Source of the DNA: Varibaculum cambriense | Lineage (GTDB): Bacteria > Actinomycetota > Actinomycetes > Actinomycetales > Actinomycetaceae | Direction: 5' to 3' | Assembly: GCF_022133705.1 (NCBI RefSeq) | Contig: NZ_JAKNHJ010000001.1 | Location: forward strand, 170,857-234,856 | DNA length: 64,000 nt | In this document: positions 48,201-55,676 of the stretch, in pieces | Layout of the letters: each line of letters opens with the position of its first letter | How positions within the stretch are numbered: position 1 is the stretch's first letter | Notes under the pieces: model-generated | Seen by the model: only the letters and a program-made list of their open reading frames with translations | Database searches by the model: none | What the model was told of the DNA's origin: nothing | Program-made: the position numbers and the translations under genes

Positions 48201-50756
48201 GCGTGGGTAGAGGTACAACCCGGTCAAGAGCGGCAAGTAGACGTGAGCATCAGCGGTAACGGCGTTAAAGCTGTCGGTAACCAGAAAACCATTGCTGGGA
48301 AAGTTGCCACCAGAATCACTAAATCTACTGCCCCTAACAAGACGGCTTCGGATGAAAAGTTCCAAACCTACTTCCAGCGGGTACGGGTAACTTTCCACAG
48401 TGAAGGCGACCCGGTTACTTTCCAGGTGGCAGCAGGGGACGGAGCCGCAAAAGTACGTGTCGATGATTTGCGAGTAGTTAAATATAGCGCTCCGGTAGAT
48501 AACGACAAAACCGAGCAAACCGTCTTCTTTGATGATTTTGAGGACGTAGACACTGGTTATTGGCCTTTCATTACCGGCGCTACTCAGGGAGGAGACGCTC
48601 GCACCCAGTTAGCAGAGCGTCACTCTCCTTATTCCGATGCGGGCTGGTGGGGAAAGAATAAGCAAGGTCAAGTTGTTGCCCATGGTAAACAAAGCGACAA
48701 TGTGCTCGCCGGGAAATGGTCACTGCTGGCGCATGAAGAAAATGCGGGGCAAATTCTGCGCACTATCCCAGCTGCAATAAAGTTTGAACCAGGGCATAAA
48801 TACCGGGTTTCTTTTGCCTATCAGCAGGCCTATGCGGGTGAGTATCAGTTTAGTTTAGGTCGGGACTGGCTGGTCGACTCACAGGTAAAGAGCTCTACGG
48901 TGCAAACTAAAGATATTCCCGAAGCGAAAGGAAAAGGAGTAGGGGGCAAAGGAACCCAAATCTTTTCCACCGAATTTGTTACCTCCACCGTAGGGGACTA
49001 CTGGATTGGTATTAATAAAGTCGGCGGGCTTCCCGGGTCTGATTTGACCCTAGATAATATCCGGGTTGAAGACCTAGGGAAAGCTGAGGTGTTGCCCGGT
49101 AATGCCGATCCGGCAATCCAAGCAGCCCAGACCGTATCTGAAGAGCAAACCTTTACAGTACAAACCAATACCGACTTCTTCGAACCGGGTAATCCTGGAA
49201 AAATAACAGACCTGAAAACTACTCTCAGCGCTCCAGATGGCTGGAAAGTCACTAAGAAGAGCGAACCTAGTGGGGATAATATCGCCCAAAATTGGGAGGT
49301 TAAGACTCCCCAAGGGGCTACAGATGGAGTATTGACCTATAAAGTCTCCTATCAGGTTGATTCCGATGGCACGACTAGGGAAGTAAGCATAGCCAGGAAA
49401 GTTAAAGTTCTCCGCTCGGTTCGCGACGGGGAAAACTACCTCTCTGATTTGCCTTGGAGTGATGAAGAGAACGGTTGGGGTCCGGTCGAAAGAGACCAAG
49501 AAAATGGAGAACAAGGACGAGGCGACGGTACCCCAATCAAGGTGGGAGGCAAAGAATATCCCAAAGGTATCGGTGCCCATGCACCAAGTAGTATTACCTT
49601 TGATTTGGCGGGTAAATGTACCCGGATGAACGCAATCGCCGGGGTGGATGACACTCAACCAAATGGTTCCGTGAAATTCATGGTTATCGGAGACGGGAAG
49701 ACCTTATTTGAATCCCCGCAGGTAGTTACCAAAACGGGAGGAGCAAATAAAATTGACCTTGATATTACCGGGGTGAAAACCCTGATTCTAAAGGTAACTG
49801 ACGGCGGTAACGGCAACGGTAATGATCACGCCGACTGGGCAGATGCCAAAGTTACCTGTAAGGTTGAGACTCCCGCAGTGCAGCCTCCCAGCTTAAAAGA
49901 CGTAGTAGCAGAGGCTAAACCGGATACGGTTGCCACTTCGGATGCGCCAACTTTCGTTGATGAGGATGGGGACACCGTTACCCCGCCGGCGGGCGTGAAA
50001 TTCAGCTTCGCGAATCTGGACAGTCAGCGACACTTGGTGCAATCGCGTGAGGCGGTAAAAGCTAGTGGTGATATCTATATTGATAGCGCCACTGGGCAAG
50101 TAACCTATCTTCCTTTGGGTTCCGAAGCCGGAAAGTCGGTGAAGATTCCGATTCAAGCCAGTTATGTTCAGGGAGATGAAACCGTAACTATCCCGGGAAC
50201 CGTAACCTTTAACGTGGCGGCAAACGAAGAAACACCCGGTAAAATCACCGAGGTGACTCCGATAGCACCGGTGGCAACCGATCCGGGTAGCTGCGAGAAG
50301 AAACCATTCGTGGAGATTCCCGTAACCAAAGGAGTCCAATACCTGCTTGACGGCAAAGAAATGGCAGCCGGTAAACACGAATACGCCTACGGAAAGCAAA
50401 TAACAGTTACCGCCAAGGTTTCTGATACCAGCAGCTATCGTTTCGCTGCGGGGGCAGTAACTAAATGGACTTTCCAGACTATGGCTCCGCAAGGATGCGA
50501 GGCTACACCGGGCAATCCGGATAAAGATAAGCCGGGTACCGGAAAGCCGGGAGGTACCGACAGACCGATAGCGCCTCCTACAGGTAACCCCGCGAAACCA
50601 GGTAATTCTGATAAAGCGGGGACAGGAAATAAGACCGCTAACTCGCGCGGTGGGAATCTAACTAGCACCGGCGCTTACGGCGGAGCATTCGCACTAGCTG
50701 CATTAATACTGATAGTTGCCGGCAGCAGGATTCGTAACCGTCGCTTAGAGTCTTAA
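45249..50756 (+). CDS. Secreted wall-anchored GH101 endo-alpha-N-acetylgalactosaminidase
   Basis: GH101 enzymes cut the Gal-beta-1,3-GalNAc disaccharide from serine/threonine of mucin-type O-glycoproteins. The 1835-aa protein has a signal peptide (about 1-30), an F5/8-type domain (40-195), and the GH101 N-terminal and barrel domains (about 210-860). The probable nucleophile is D669 (DWLYFDVFYG) and the acid/base is E695 (EIGSEWAW), placed by remembered comparison with EngBF and the pneumococcal enzyme. Galactose-binding-like domains (about 930-1280), an NPCBM-type domain (1393-1540), an Ig-like domain, the shared stalk module (1668-1745), a Gly/Pro linker and sorting signal LTSTG (1804) with helix and RIRNRRLES tail complete it. 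It is probably co-transcribed with the sialidase fusion and followed by a terminator. Confidence 0.92.
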   Translation: MSLKHKTILTVSAALSLTFGGLATAPIAAAETVFTPIPQAQMKAVWTDSVETGGEGANGPLEKVLDGDTKSYWHTVWYQGTGNNEMPHRFIIDLGKEVPDLGRVTLTPRQSSNGSGRAREYQIVSYTDANCADKSKAKDLVPAKTLATGEFEENHGDLSVKNIDFAPAAARCVGVIYKSAWGGQAGSSETVGSLAEFNAATVSGYQPPAPPAAEPEVKIPNPADKITITDGSLSADLQAGFPQVIAYHLQGKTLPANVGPALKQVRINEQMRTVSLVSAATKTADSATYKLKVGGLDVTLTVKISLAKGNLRWEVTAIDDPKNQVDRLAVPGLNLVSVAGAKDGAVTVAGDGTNRLENPDTTWKIAKQKIGMREGGYMAALSNSELAAGLVSNAVSDDYATSVQDGRGATRWVATTAQEDAATAGKTTMVGSLTPASWVIWGTNTRSGKIGKDPNPFAQIRIVSDVNGDSAVDWQDSATATRALIVENKLPNGYGDTKNRVITRIPFNIVSQATHPFLRTLDDTKRISLETDNLGQHVLLKGYQAEGHDSAQGDYAGHYNERAGGFTDLVAMTKGAKDYNADFGVHINDTESYSEAKCFNDGTNAATVTDESCVIKMPPQAAWGWMNQAYYMDDNADLAQGRVIKRFQKFRDELTAAGIADRFDWLYFDVFYGKGWRPQRLGAELQKQGWEIGSEWAWAFPDTSLWSHWANDEKYGGEKQKGLNSTLIRFVENSWRDSWNPNPLLGNANVVEFEGWTGHTDYGKFINNVWQRNLPTKFLQQSDIKTYQLRQKATFTNGTEVTSNRASISGTDLGTDRVITYDGATVYTGGKYLLPWGEKDGIGAAKSAGDKLYHYNPAGGTSTWTLPGRFKSIGSFHLYELTATGRVDKGTVNASGGSISLSAKANTAYVLYPQSAPNQADPNWGQGSGIKDPGFFSGTLKSYDTSGNVSVETSNRANFQALIGEGASSLSQTLTLPKGDYSMWAWVEVQPGQERQVDVSISGNGVKAVGNQKTIAGKVATRITKSTAPNKTASDEKFQTYFQRVRVTFHSEGDPVTFQVAAGDGAAKVRVDDLRVVKYSAPVDNDKTEQTVFFDDFEDVDTGYWPFITGATQGGDARTQLAERHSPYSDAGWWGKNKQGQVVAHGKQSDNVLAGKWSLLAHEENAGQILRTIPAAIKFEPGHKYRVSFAYQQAYAGEYQFSLGRDWLVDSQVKSSTVQTKDIPEAKGKGVGGKGTQIFSTEFVTSTVGDYWIGINKVGGLPGSDLTLDNIRVEDLGKAEVLPGNADPAIQAAQTVSEEQTFTVQTNTDFFEPGNPGKITDLKTTLSAPDGWKVTKKSEPSGDNIAQNWEVKTPQGATDGVLTYKVSYQVDSDGTTREVSIARKVKVLRSVRDGENYLSDLPWSDEENGWGPVERDQENGEQGRGDGTPIKVGGKEYPKGIGAHAPSSITFDLAGKCTRMNAIAGVDDTQPNGSVKFMVIGDGKTLFESPQVVTKTGGANKIDLDITGVKTLILKVTDGGNGNGNDHADWADAKVTCKVETPAVQPPSLKDVVAEAKPDTVATSDAPTFVDEDGDTVTPPAGVKFSFANLDSQRHLVQSREAVKASGDIYIDSATGQVTYLPLGSEAGKSVKIPIQASYVQGDETVTIPGTVTFNVAANEETPGKITEVTPIAPVATDPGSCEKKPFVEIPVTKGVQYLLDGKEMAAGKHEYAYGKQITVTAKVSDTSSYRFAAGAVTKWTFQTMAPQGCEATPGNPDKDKPGTGKPGGTDRPIAPPTGNPAKPGNSDKAGTGNKTANSRGGNLTSTGAYGGAFALAALILIVAGSRIRNRRLES

Positions 50757-50789
50757 GACTAAAGTGTCTACCCGATTCTCCTAGTAGCA

Positions 50790-50838
50790 GCGGCGGCGTG
50801 GAATCGATGCGAAAGCATAGAAGAAACCACGCCGCCGC
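50790..50838. repeat. GC-rich 12-bp inverted repeat with nested GAAA hairpin
   Basis: GCGGCGGCGTGG (50790-50801) pairs perfectly with CCACGCCGCCGC (50827-50838). The loop contains ATGC-GAAA-GCAT, a small hairpin with a GNRA-type tetraloop. No T-run follows. It may be a stabilising 3' structure for the GH101 mRNA. Confidence 0.55.
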
Positions 50839-50876
50839 GCATAGCTAATAAGGGCTAATAACCGCAGATGCAAATA

Positions 50877-50916
50877 GTTTGGGGGTCTGGATTAATCCAG
50901 CGCCCCCAAACTTTTC
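50877..50916 (+). terminator. Terminator after GH101
   Basis: GTTTGGGGG (50877-50885) and CCCCCAAAC (50903-50911) flank an inner CTGGAT/ATCCAG stem, and TTTTCTC follows on the + strand. It lies between the convergent GH101 and nan genes and may act in both directions, but the T-run favours the + strand. Confidence 0.75.
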
Positions 50917-50969
50917 TCTTGTCTTATAAAGTCCCCGTTCCCAACTGCAAATAAACAGACGTACAGGTT

Positions 50970-51644
50970 CTAACCCTTGATAGCGGCATTGAACCAGCTA
51001 GTAATACTGGTGGGATGGGTAATCGCGGTGCCGACTACTACTGCCCAGGCGCCTGCCTCCATGACTTGGCGTGCCTGCTGTGGGGTGTGAACACGTCCTT
51101 CACATAGCACCGGAAACTCTGGGAATTCCGCAGTCATTTGGGCTAGTAGCTCAAAATCTGGTCCGGCAGTCTTGGGTCTATCTCCCGTATATCCCGCTAG
51201 CGTAGTAGATAAAATATCGGTTCCCGCCTCCGCTGCTTGCCGGGCGTCCTCGATACTTCCGCAATCGGCCATCACCACGATGCCCTCATCATGCAAGGCA
51301 GCAACAGTTTCACTATAAGTTAGACCATCGGGACGAGGACGGCGGGTAGCATCTAGCGCCACAATATCGGCTCCTGCCATTGAGCAGGCGCGAGCGTGAC
51401 GCAAAGTTGGAGTGATAAACACGCCCTCGTGCCCCTCTTTCCAAATCCCCAAAACCGGGATTTCAACCTGTCCTTTAATCGCAGAAATATCCGATAAGCC
51501 CTGACAGCGAATCCCAACGGCGCCACCTTGCTCAGCGGCTAAAGCTATCTGAGCCATAGTTTCACTGTGGCGCATCGGTTCGCCCACATAGGCTTGTACG
51601 CTAACAATTAATCCCCCTTTAAGGGACTGGATTATTTGATTCAT
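50970..51644 (-). CDS. nanE: N-acetylmannosamine-6-phosphate 2-epimerase NanE
   Basis: NanE converts ManNAc-6-phosphate to GlcNAc-6-phosphate, the third cytoplasmic step of sialic acid catabolism. The start at 51644 (MNQIIQSLKGGLIVSVQAY) gives 224 aa, the family length. An open frame further upstream would run inside nanK and is not used. Recognisable NanE segments are GAVGIRCQG, PVLGIWKEGHEGVFITPT, DIVALDATRRPRPDG, VMADCGSIEDARQAAEAGTD and a C-terminal WAVVVGTAITHP. It starts two bases after the nanK stop, with GGATAATC as a modest ribosome-binding site, as the last gene of nanA-nanK-nanE. Confidence 0.93.
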   Translation of the reverse strand: MNQIIQSLKGGLIVSVQAYVGEPMRHSETMAQIALAAEQGGAVGIRCQGLSDISAIKGQVEIPVLGIWKEGHEGVFITPTLRHARACSMAGADIVALDATRRPRPDGLTYSETVAALHDEGIVVMADCGSIEDARQAAEAGTDILSTTLAGYTGDRPKTAGPDFELLAQMTAEFPEFPVLCEGRVHTPQQARQVMEAGAWAVVVGTAITHPTSITSWFNAAIKG

Positions 51645-51646
51645 GA

Positions 51647-52585
51647 TTATCCTAGATTCGTATTTGCCCAAATCGCTGCACCTACTAGGGGGGCATTTCC
51701 TCCCAGAGTGCCACTGATTAGGGGAGTGTTCTTTACGGGGGTGAGAGCATCGGCTTGGAAGCCAGCTGTTACTGCTTGCCACCATGGCTTACCGGAACGG
51801 GTAACCGATCCGGAAACTATGATGGCCTCGGGATCCACCAAGTTGCAGATGCCGGCCAGGGTTTGTCCAAGCGCATATCCAGAGTCATAAATAACCTGGG
51901 TTGCCCATACTTCTCCTTTTAGAGCGCGCTCGGTGATTTCGCGTCCGCTTTGCGCCCTCGGGAGATTAGCCAGTTTATCCCGGTTATACAGTTCTACTTG
52001 ACCACTGCCGGAAGCCACGGTTTCGATATGACCTTTGGCGCCACAAGAACAGGTTAAACCGGAAGCTAACGGGTGGGGCAGATGCCCAATATGACCGGCG
52101 GCGCAGTGGGCGCCAAACTGGACATGACCATCGATAACTAGCCCGCCTCCCATGCCGGTTCCCACCGCCGCGGCCAGGATAGAGGAATAGTCTTTACCGG
52201 CTCCCAGGGTTGCTTCCCCGAGGGCGTGGGCGTGAACATCATTGAGGACGAAAACTTCCGTGTTGAAAGCTGCCTTTACCTGTTTCGCTAGTTCGGTTCC
52301 GGCCCAGCCTTTAATTAAATCGGTAGCAGAAATAACCGTTCCCCGCTTGGGGTCAATCACGCCCGCAGAGGAAATCCCGATAGCCTGAATTTGGGTTATA
52401 CCTTCGGCTTCAGCTGCGTCTTTAGCGTGACTTAACGCTTCGATAATGGCGGCTACTACTGCCGCGCTACCCTCACTGGCGGGGGTAGGACGCGAATAGT
52501 TCGCCGCTACTGTCCCTTCGGCAGTATTAACTACCGCGGATGCAATCTTCGTTCCGCCCAAATCGGCGACGAGGATATAGCTCAT
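51647..52585 (-). CDS. nanK: ROK-family N-acetylmannosamine kinase NanK
   Basis: NanK phosphorylates ManNAc to ManNAc-6-phosphate. The 312-aa ROK kinase shows the N-terminal ATP loop VADLGGTKIASAVVN, the AVGTGMGGGLVIDG segment, and the zinc-site region AAGHIGHLPH...CSCGAKGHIETVASG. In most ROK sugar kinases that zinc motif is CxCGxxGC; here the last cysteine is replaced by His, which may still bind metal. A glucokinase or other ROK kinase is possible from sequence alone, but its position between nanA and nanE makes ManNAc the best substrate. ATGA overlap with the nanA stop indicates coupling. Confidence 0.88.
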   Translation of the reverse strand: MSYILVADLGGTKIASAVVNTAEGTVAANYSRPTPASEGSAAVVAAIIEALSHAKDAAEAEGITQIQAIGISSAGVIDPKRGTVISATDLIKGWAGTELAKQVKAAFNTEVFVLNDVHAHALGEATLGAGKDYSSILAAAVGTGMGGGLVIDGHVQFGAHCAAGHIGHLPHPLASGLTCSCGAKGHIETVASGSGQVELYNRDKLANLPRAQSGREITERALKGEVWATQVIYDSGYALGQTLAGICNLVDPEAIIVSGSVTRSGKPWWQAVTAGFQADALTPVKNTPLISGTLGGNAPLVGAAIWANTNLG

Positions 52586-53499
52586 TTTAAGAGCCCTACC
52601 TGCTCAAGTACGGTGCGTACTCGTTCAACATTTTCCCCTTCCAGGGCTTTAACCGGTTCGGTAACCTGATTGGTGTTGAAAACTCCCAACAGTTGCAAGG
52701 CAGTTTTGAAGCCACCTACTCCCGCTCCGTAGCCTTGAATACCGCTTGGTACTGCGGTAATACGCATTAGGCGAGCTAAATAGTCTTGTTCTTTCCGTAC
52801 GGTTTCCCAATCCCCGTTCTGGTAGGCACGCCATTGGCGGACATAACCCTCGGGGTCTACATTTCCCAGGCCGGGGACGCATCCGTCCGCCCCGGACATA
52901 TAGGCGCCATCAACCACGACTTCGTGCCCAGTTAGCAGGGTTAAGGGGTGACCGCAATCGCGATTTTCCTGGCAGAGGAAACGGAAAGAAACATCGTCAC
53001 CGGAAGAGTCTTTCACGCCGGATAACACCCCGTCTTTACCGAGGCGAATAATCAAATCTACCGGCAGTTTAACGTGTACACATACGGGAATATCGTAAGC
53101 GAATAGGGGCAGGTCGATAGCTTCATGAATCAGGCGGAAGTGGCGTTCGATTTCCGCGAGTCCCCCTAGAGCATAGAACGGAGCGGTAGCCACAATCGCA
53201 TCTACCCCGAGTTCTTTTGCTTCTTTGGCGTGTTCAATAACCCGCATAGTTTCGGTATCAATACAACCGCCCAGTACTGGAACCCGATGACCTACGATTT
53301 CAACCGCTGTTTTCAGGACTTCCCGGCGCATTTGGTCGGTTAGGAAGGCGACTTCTGAGGAGGAGCCGAGGACGAATAAGCCGTCTACTCCGGCTGCAAT
53401 CATCCGTTCTAGGTGGCGCTTATAGGATTCTTTATCGAGTTTGCCGTCCTTGGTTAGCGGGGTAACTACCGGGGGGACAATACCGGAGAAATCAGTCAT
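52582..53499 (-). CDS. nanA: N-acetylneuraminate lyase NanA (DapA/NAL superfamily)
   Basis: NanA cleaves N-acetylneuraminate to pyruvate and N-acetylmannosamine. The 305-aa (beta/alpha)8 aldolase shows the superfamily features PPVVTPLTKDGKLD, VLGSSSEVAFLT, the active-site Tyr in FAYDIPV and the Schiff-base Lys in GVKDSSGDD. Sequence alone does not firmly separate a lyase from dihydrodipicolinate synthase or related aldolases; the linked nanK and nanE decide for NanA. AAAGGAAAAG precedes the ATG. Its promoter and an overlapping palindrome lie about 150 bases upstream. Confidence 0.88.
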   Translation of the reverse strand: MTDFSGIVPPVVTPLTKDGKLDKESYKRHLERMIAAGVDGLFVLGSSSEVAFLTDQMRREVLKTAVEIVGHRVPVLGGCIDTETMRVIEHAKEAKELGVDAIVATAPFYALGGLAEIERHFRLIHEAIDLPLFAYDIPVCVHVKLPVDLIIRLGKDGVLSGVKDSSGDDVSFRFLCQENRDCGHPLTLLTGHEVVVDGAYMSGADGCVPGLGNVDPEGYVRQWRAYQNGDWETVRKEQDYLARLMRITAVPSGIQGYGAGVGGFKTALQLLGVFNTNQVTEPVKALEGENVERVRTVLEQVGLLK

Positions 53500-53639
53500 T
53501 TCTTTTCCTTTTACTTAGTGGATTTATTTGTTTTTAGGGTACTCGACTGGGAAGGATGCTTAAGTAAGATAGTCACAGTAGAAACATCATTGCCTCTTTG
53601 TGGGTGGTAGGTTCTTCCGCAGCTCAAATCCATCGTTAG

Positions 53640-53650
53640 TTGTCTGACAC
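53640..53650. promoter_or_regulatory. GntR/FadR-type operator at the nanA start point
   Basis: TTGTCTGACAC contains TGTC-T-GACA, fitting the TGT-NNN-ACA pattern of FadR-subfamily GntR operators. It lies four bases beyond the -10 of the nanA promoter on the minus strand, where binding would block transcription. The same half-site TTGTCTGA occurs near 53770 and 55661. Confidence 0.65.
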
Positions 53651-53654
53651 TTCG

Positions 53655-53683
53655 AGCATAATCTATTGATTTAGTCGGTGCAA
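53655..53683 (-). promoter_or_regulatory. nanA-nanK-nanE promoter
   Basis: On the minus strand TTGCAC (53683-53678) and TATGCT (53660-53655) are separated by exactly 17 bases. The predicted start falls within the palindrome at 53640-53650. Confidence 0.6.
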
Positions 53684-53769
53684 GGTTTTTTTGGAAGTTT
53701 CTTAAAAACCTAGTTTATTTAGTATTTGGCTGTTTATTGAGGTAGATAAGTTGATTAAGGGAGCGAGAA

Positions 53770-53780
53770 TTGTCTGACAA
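53770..53780. promoter_or_regulatory. Second GntR/FadR-type operator (perfect palindrome)
   Basis: TTGTCTGACAA is a perfect inverted repeat, TTGTC-T-GACAA. It lies about 120 bases from the nanA operator and 190 bases upstream of the hydrolase gene, and could serve either direction or allow looping between sites. Confidence 0.6.
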
Positions 53781-53969
53781 CTTTTTGGGGTAGCGGGAAG
53801 GAATCGAAGTCAGGGTTTTAGCGATTCGTGCTCTCGCCCGCAATGAGTACGTCCTCGATATACGCCGTAGGTTCGCGGAAAAATCCGGGTAACTTGAGAG
53901 GTGAAAGTACCTCCCTGAGGTATCATAAATGCCAAGTTAAGCAGTGGCAGGCGTTAAAAGGGAGCAAAA

Positions 53970-54776
53970 ATGCTTAGTTATCTGGTAGCGGGAAATCCTG
54001 CTCGTCCTCTAATTATTTTGGTTCATGGAGTAGAAGATTGCGCGATTTCCTGGGCGGATTATATTGACCATTTAAAGTCCCGTTACCTGGTGGTTTCAAT
54101 AGACCACAAAGGACACGGTTTTTCGCCTCGATTTACCGACCAAGAGCTAGAAGATCCTTTCGAGGCTTCATTTTCTGCCTTCGTGGACGCGGTGCAATTT
54201 ATCGAAAAAACCTTTGGTAAAAAAGCTATTTTCGTGGGGCATTCCATGGGGGGCGCCCTCGTTACGAAACTGGCTGCGCGCTACCCTGAACTGGTAGCAG
54301 GGGCGGTAGTAGAAGATCCGGCGTGGCTGTCTAAAACCTACCGTCAAAACTATGTCACTAATATTCCGACTGCTCTTAGCCAACTTGAGTCCTGGCAAGA
54401 CCCAATGGTGGCCTATAGCTGGGGGAGAAAGCGGCGTCCCTGGTGGCCGGGGGACACCATGATCGGTTGGGTTTTTGGAAAGCTCCGGGTGGATTCAGGG
54501 CTGATAGGAACCGGGGTGGTTAGTTTTAAGGAAAACTGGCAAGACTTGATGCAAGAAATTACGGTTCCCCTGGTGGTGGTTTCTTCCGATCAGGAATCAG
54601 ATATTGTGGGGAAGTCCGGGTTAGCGCAAACCGATGCTTTAGCTAATCGGAATGTGGAAACAGTTTTTATTCCCGGCTGTGAACATACGCTAAGGCGTAA
54701 CAAACCGCAAGAATTCAACCGGTTAATAGATCCCTATCTGATGAAATGGGCAACTGCGGAAGAAAACCGTAGTTAG
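53970..54776 (+). CDS. Cytoplasmic alpha/beta hydrolase (paralogue of the 61953 gene)
   Basis: The 268-aa protein has the alpha/beta-hydrolase fold: oxyanion region LVHGVEDCA, DHKGHGFSPRF, nucleophile elbow GHSMGGAL (Ser about residue 93), and the catalytic His in PGCEHTLRR near the end. No signal peptide or membrane segment is present, so it is cytoplasmic. It shares unusual segments with the product of 61953-62765 (GHG-SPRF, EDPAWL/EEPAWL, LPG-x-x-H-x-x-RR), so the two are paralogues. Its substrate is unknown. Placement beside nanA with a shared operator region suggests removal of an ester, for example O-acetyl groups, from imported sialic acids (inference). It starts after AAAGGGAG and converges on the regulator gene. 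Confidence 0.8.
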   Translation: MLSYLVAGNPARPLIILVHGVEDCAISWADYIDHLKSRYLVVSIDHKGHGFSPRFTDQELEDPFEASFSAFVDAVQFIEKTFGKKAIFVGHSMGGALVTKLAARYPELVAGAVVEDPAWLSKTYRQNYVTNIPTALSQLESWQDPMVAYSWGRKRRPWWPGDTMIGWVFGKLRVDSGLIGTGVVSFKENWQDLMQEITVPLVVVSSDQESDIVGKSGLAQTDALANRNVETVFIPGCEHTLRRNKPQEFNRLIDPYLMKWATAEENRS

Positions 54777-54829
54777 GGGAGGGGCTGGTAGCCGAGACTC
54801 GCCCTATTGATAGGAAGTGGAAATCTGGC

Positions 54830-55600
54830 TTAAGCGGGTAGAGCCTCAATGGATTCTATTAGAGGCGAATAGTGGTCTTGTACCGCGGCCATGTATCCCA
54901 GTGCATCTCCCGCTTCAGCGGCTTTAAGCATCGCCCCATGCGCCTTGGCAGTTGCTACCATGTTTTCTTTCCCGGCAGCCGGCAAGACAGGAAGTACCGA
55001 CATGTGCACCAGCCAGAGGGCGTTCATTAGTTCTTCGAGTAAGTTATTGTTCAACTCTGACACTAGACCAGTGTGAAATTCTATGTCCTCTACTAAGAAT
55101 TCCTGACCGTTACGAGCTTTTTCCACCATAGTGTCAACTAGCTGATGTAAGTGAGTTAGCTGTTTTCCAGCCACTTTCATTACTATTTCACGGGCTAACC
55201 CGATATCTAGGGTACGTCGAACTTGTACGACTTCGCTTAAGGAAGTCAGGCTGGTAGATTTTAGCGAAGAGCGCAACACCATCATTTGGGCAAAAGGACG
55301 TAAAGACATTTCTCCCACGTAGGTTCCGCGTCCTTGGTGAACGGTAACAATATCTAAAGCCTGTAATTGTCTTAAGGCTTCGCGCACGGAAGAGCGGGAA
55401 ACCCCTAAGCGTTCACACAGTTCATTCTCCGTAGGTAGCGGGTCTCCGGGTTGTAGACGCTCTTGTAATATGAAACTTTCTATCGCAGCCAGGGCACCTT
55501 TAGAGCGGGAGCTAGGAATCTCTAAGCCCTTTTTGCTATGTAGTAAGCGCCGGTAATCGTCCACTGTGGAGACTGATTCGGGGGTAGCTGTCTTTTTCAT
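54830..55600 (-). CDS. FadR-subfamily GntR transcriptional regulator, probable sialic acid repressor (NanR-like)
   Basis: The 256-aa protein has an N-terminal winged helix-turn-helix (about residues 40-105: LQPGDPLPTENELCERLGVSRSSVREALRQL, then the wing HQGRGTYVG). It also has a C-terminal all-helical FCD ligand domain with acidic/His positions typical of metal-assisted acid binding (DIGLAREIVMKV, EFHTGLV). It lies between nanA and a peptide-family importer. TGTC-centred palindromes occur at its own start point and at that of nanA, so autorepression and control of the nan genes are likely. Corynebacterial NanR is a FadR-type regulator with the same task. The effector (sialic acid or an intermediate) is inferred. 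Confidence 0.85.
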   Translation of the reverse strand: MKKTATPESVSTVDDYRRLLHSKKGLEIPSSRSKGALAAIESFILQERLQPGDPLPTENELCERLGVSRSSVREALRQLQALDIVTVHQGRGTYVGEMSLRPFAQMMVLRSSLKSTSLTSLSEVVQVRRTLDIGLAREIVMKVAGKQLTHLHQLVDTMVEKARNGQEFLVEDIEFHTGLVSELNNNLLEELMNALWLVHMSVLPVLPAAGKENMVATAKAHGAMLKAAEAGDALGYMAAVQDHYSPLIESIEALPA

Positions 55601-55660
55601 GTGATTCCTCTATTGCAATTGCGCTCGTCTAGTAGATTACCATTCCCCATTGAACGGTAG

Positions 55661-55673
55661 TTGTCTGATGACA
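55661..55673. promoter_or_regulatory. GntR/FadR-type operator at the regulator's own promoter
   Basis: TTGTCTGATGACA contains the palindrome TGTC-TGAT-GACA. It lies three bases beyond the -10 of the leftward regulator promoter, the same geometry as at nanA. It is about 120 bases upstream of the importer -35, so direct control of the importer from this site is less certain. Confidence 0.6.
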
Positions 55674-55676
55674 GCT

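Larger units (their letters stand above)
53500..53969. promoter_or_regulatory. Divergent control region between nanA and an alpha/beta hydrolase gene
   Basis: This 470-base stretch has no gene. It contains a leftward promoter with an operator at its start point, a second copy of the same palindrome near 53775, and a third, unrelated inverted repeat (TACCTC-CCT-GAGGTA at 53908-53922). That repeat adjoins a TATCAT that could be the -10 of the hydrolase promoter. The nanA transcript would have a leader of about 150 bases with no recognised riboswitch. Confidence 0.6.

Noticed and set aside
51645-51785. N-terminal extension of NanE
   Set aside because: It lies inside nanK in another frame; the ATG at 51644 gives the normal family length and N-terminus.
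52582-53499. Annotation of nanA as dihydrodipicolinate synthase
   Set aside because: The superfamily cannot be split by eye, but tight coupling to nanK and nanE and the operator at its promoter favour the lyase.
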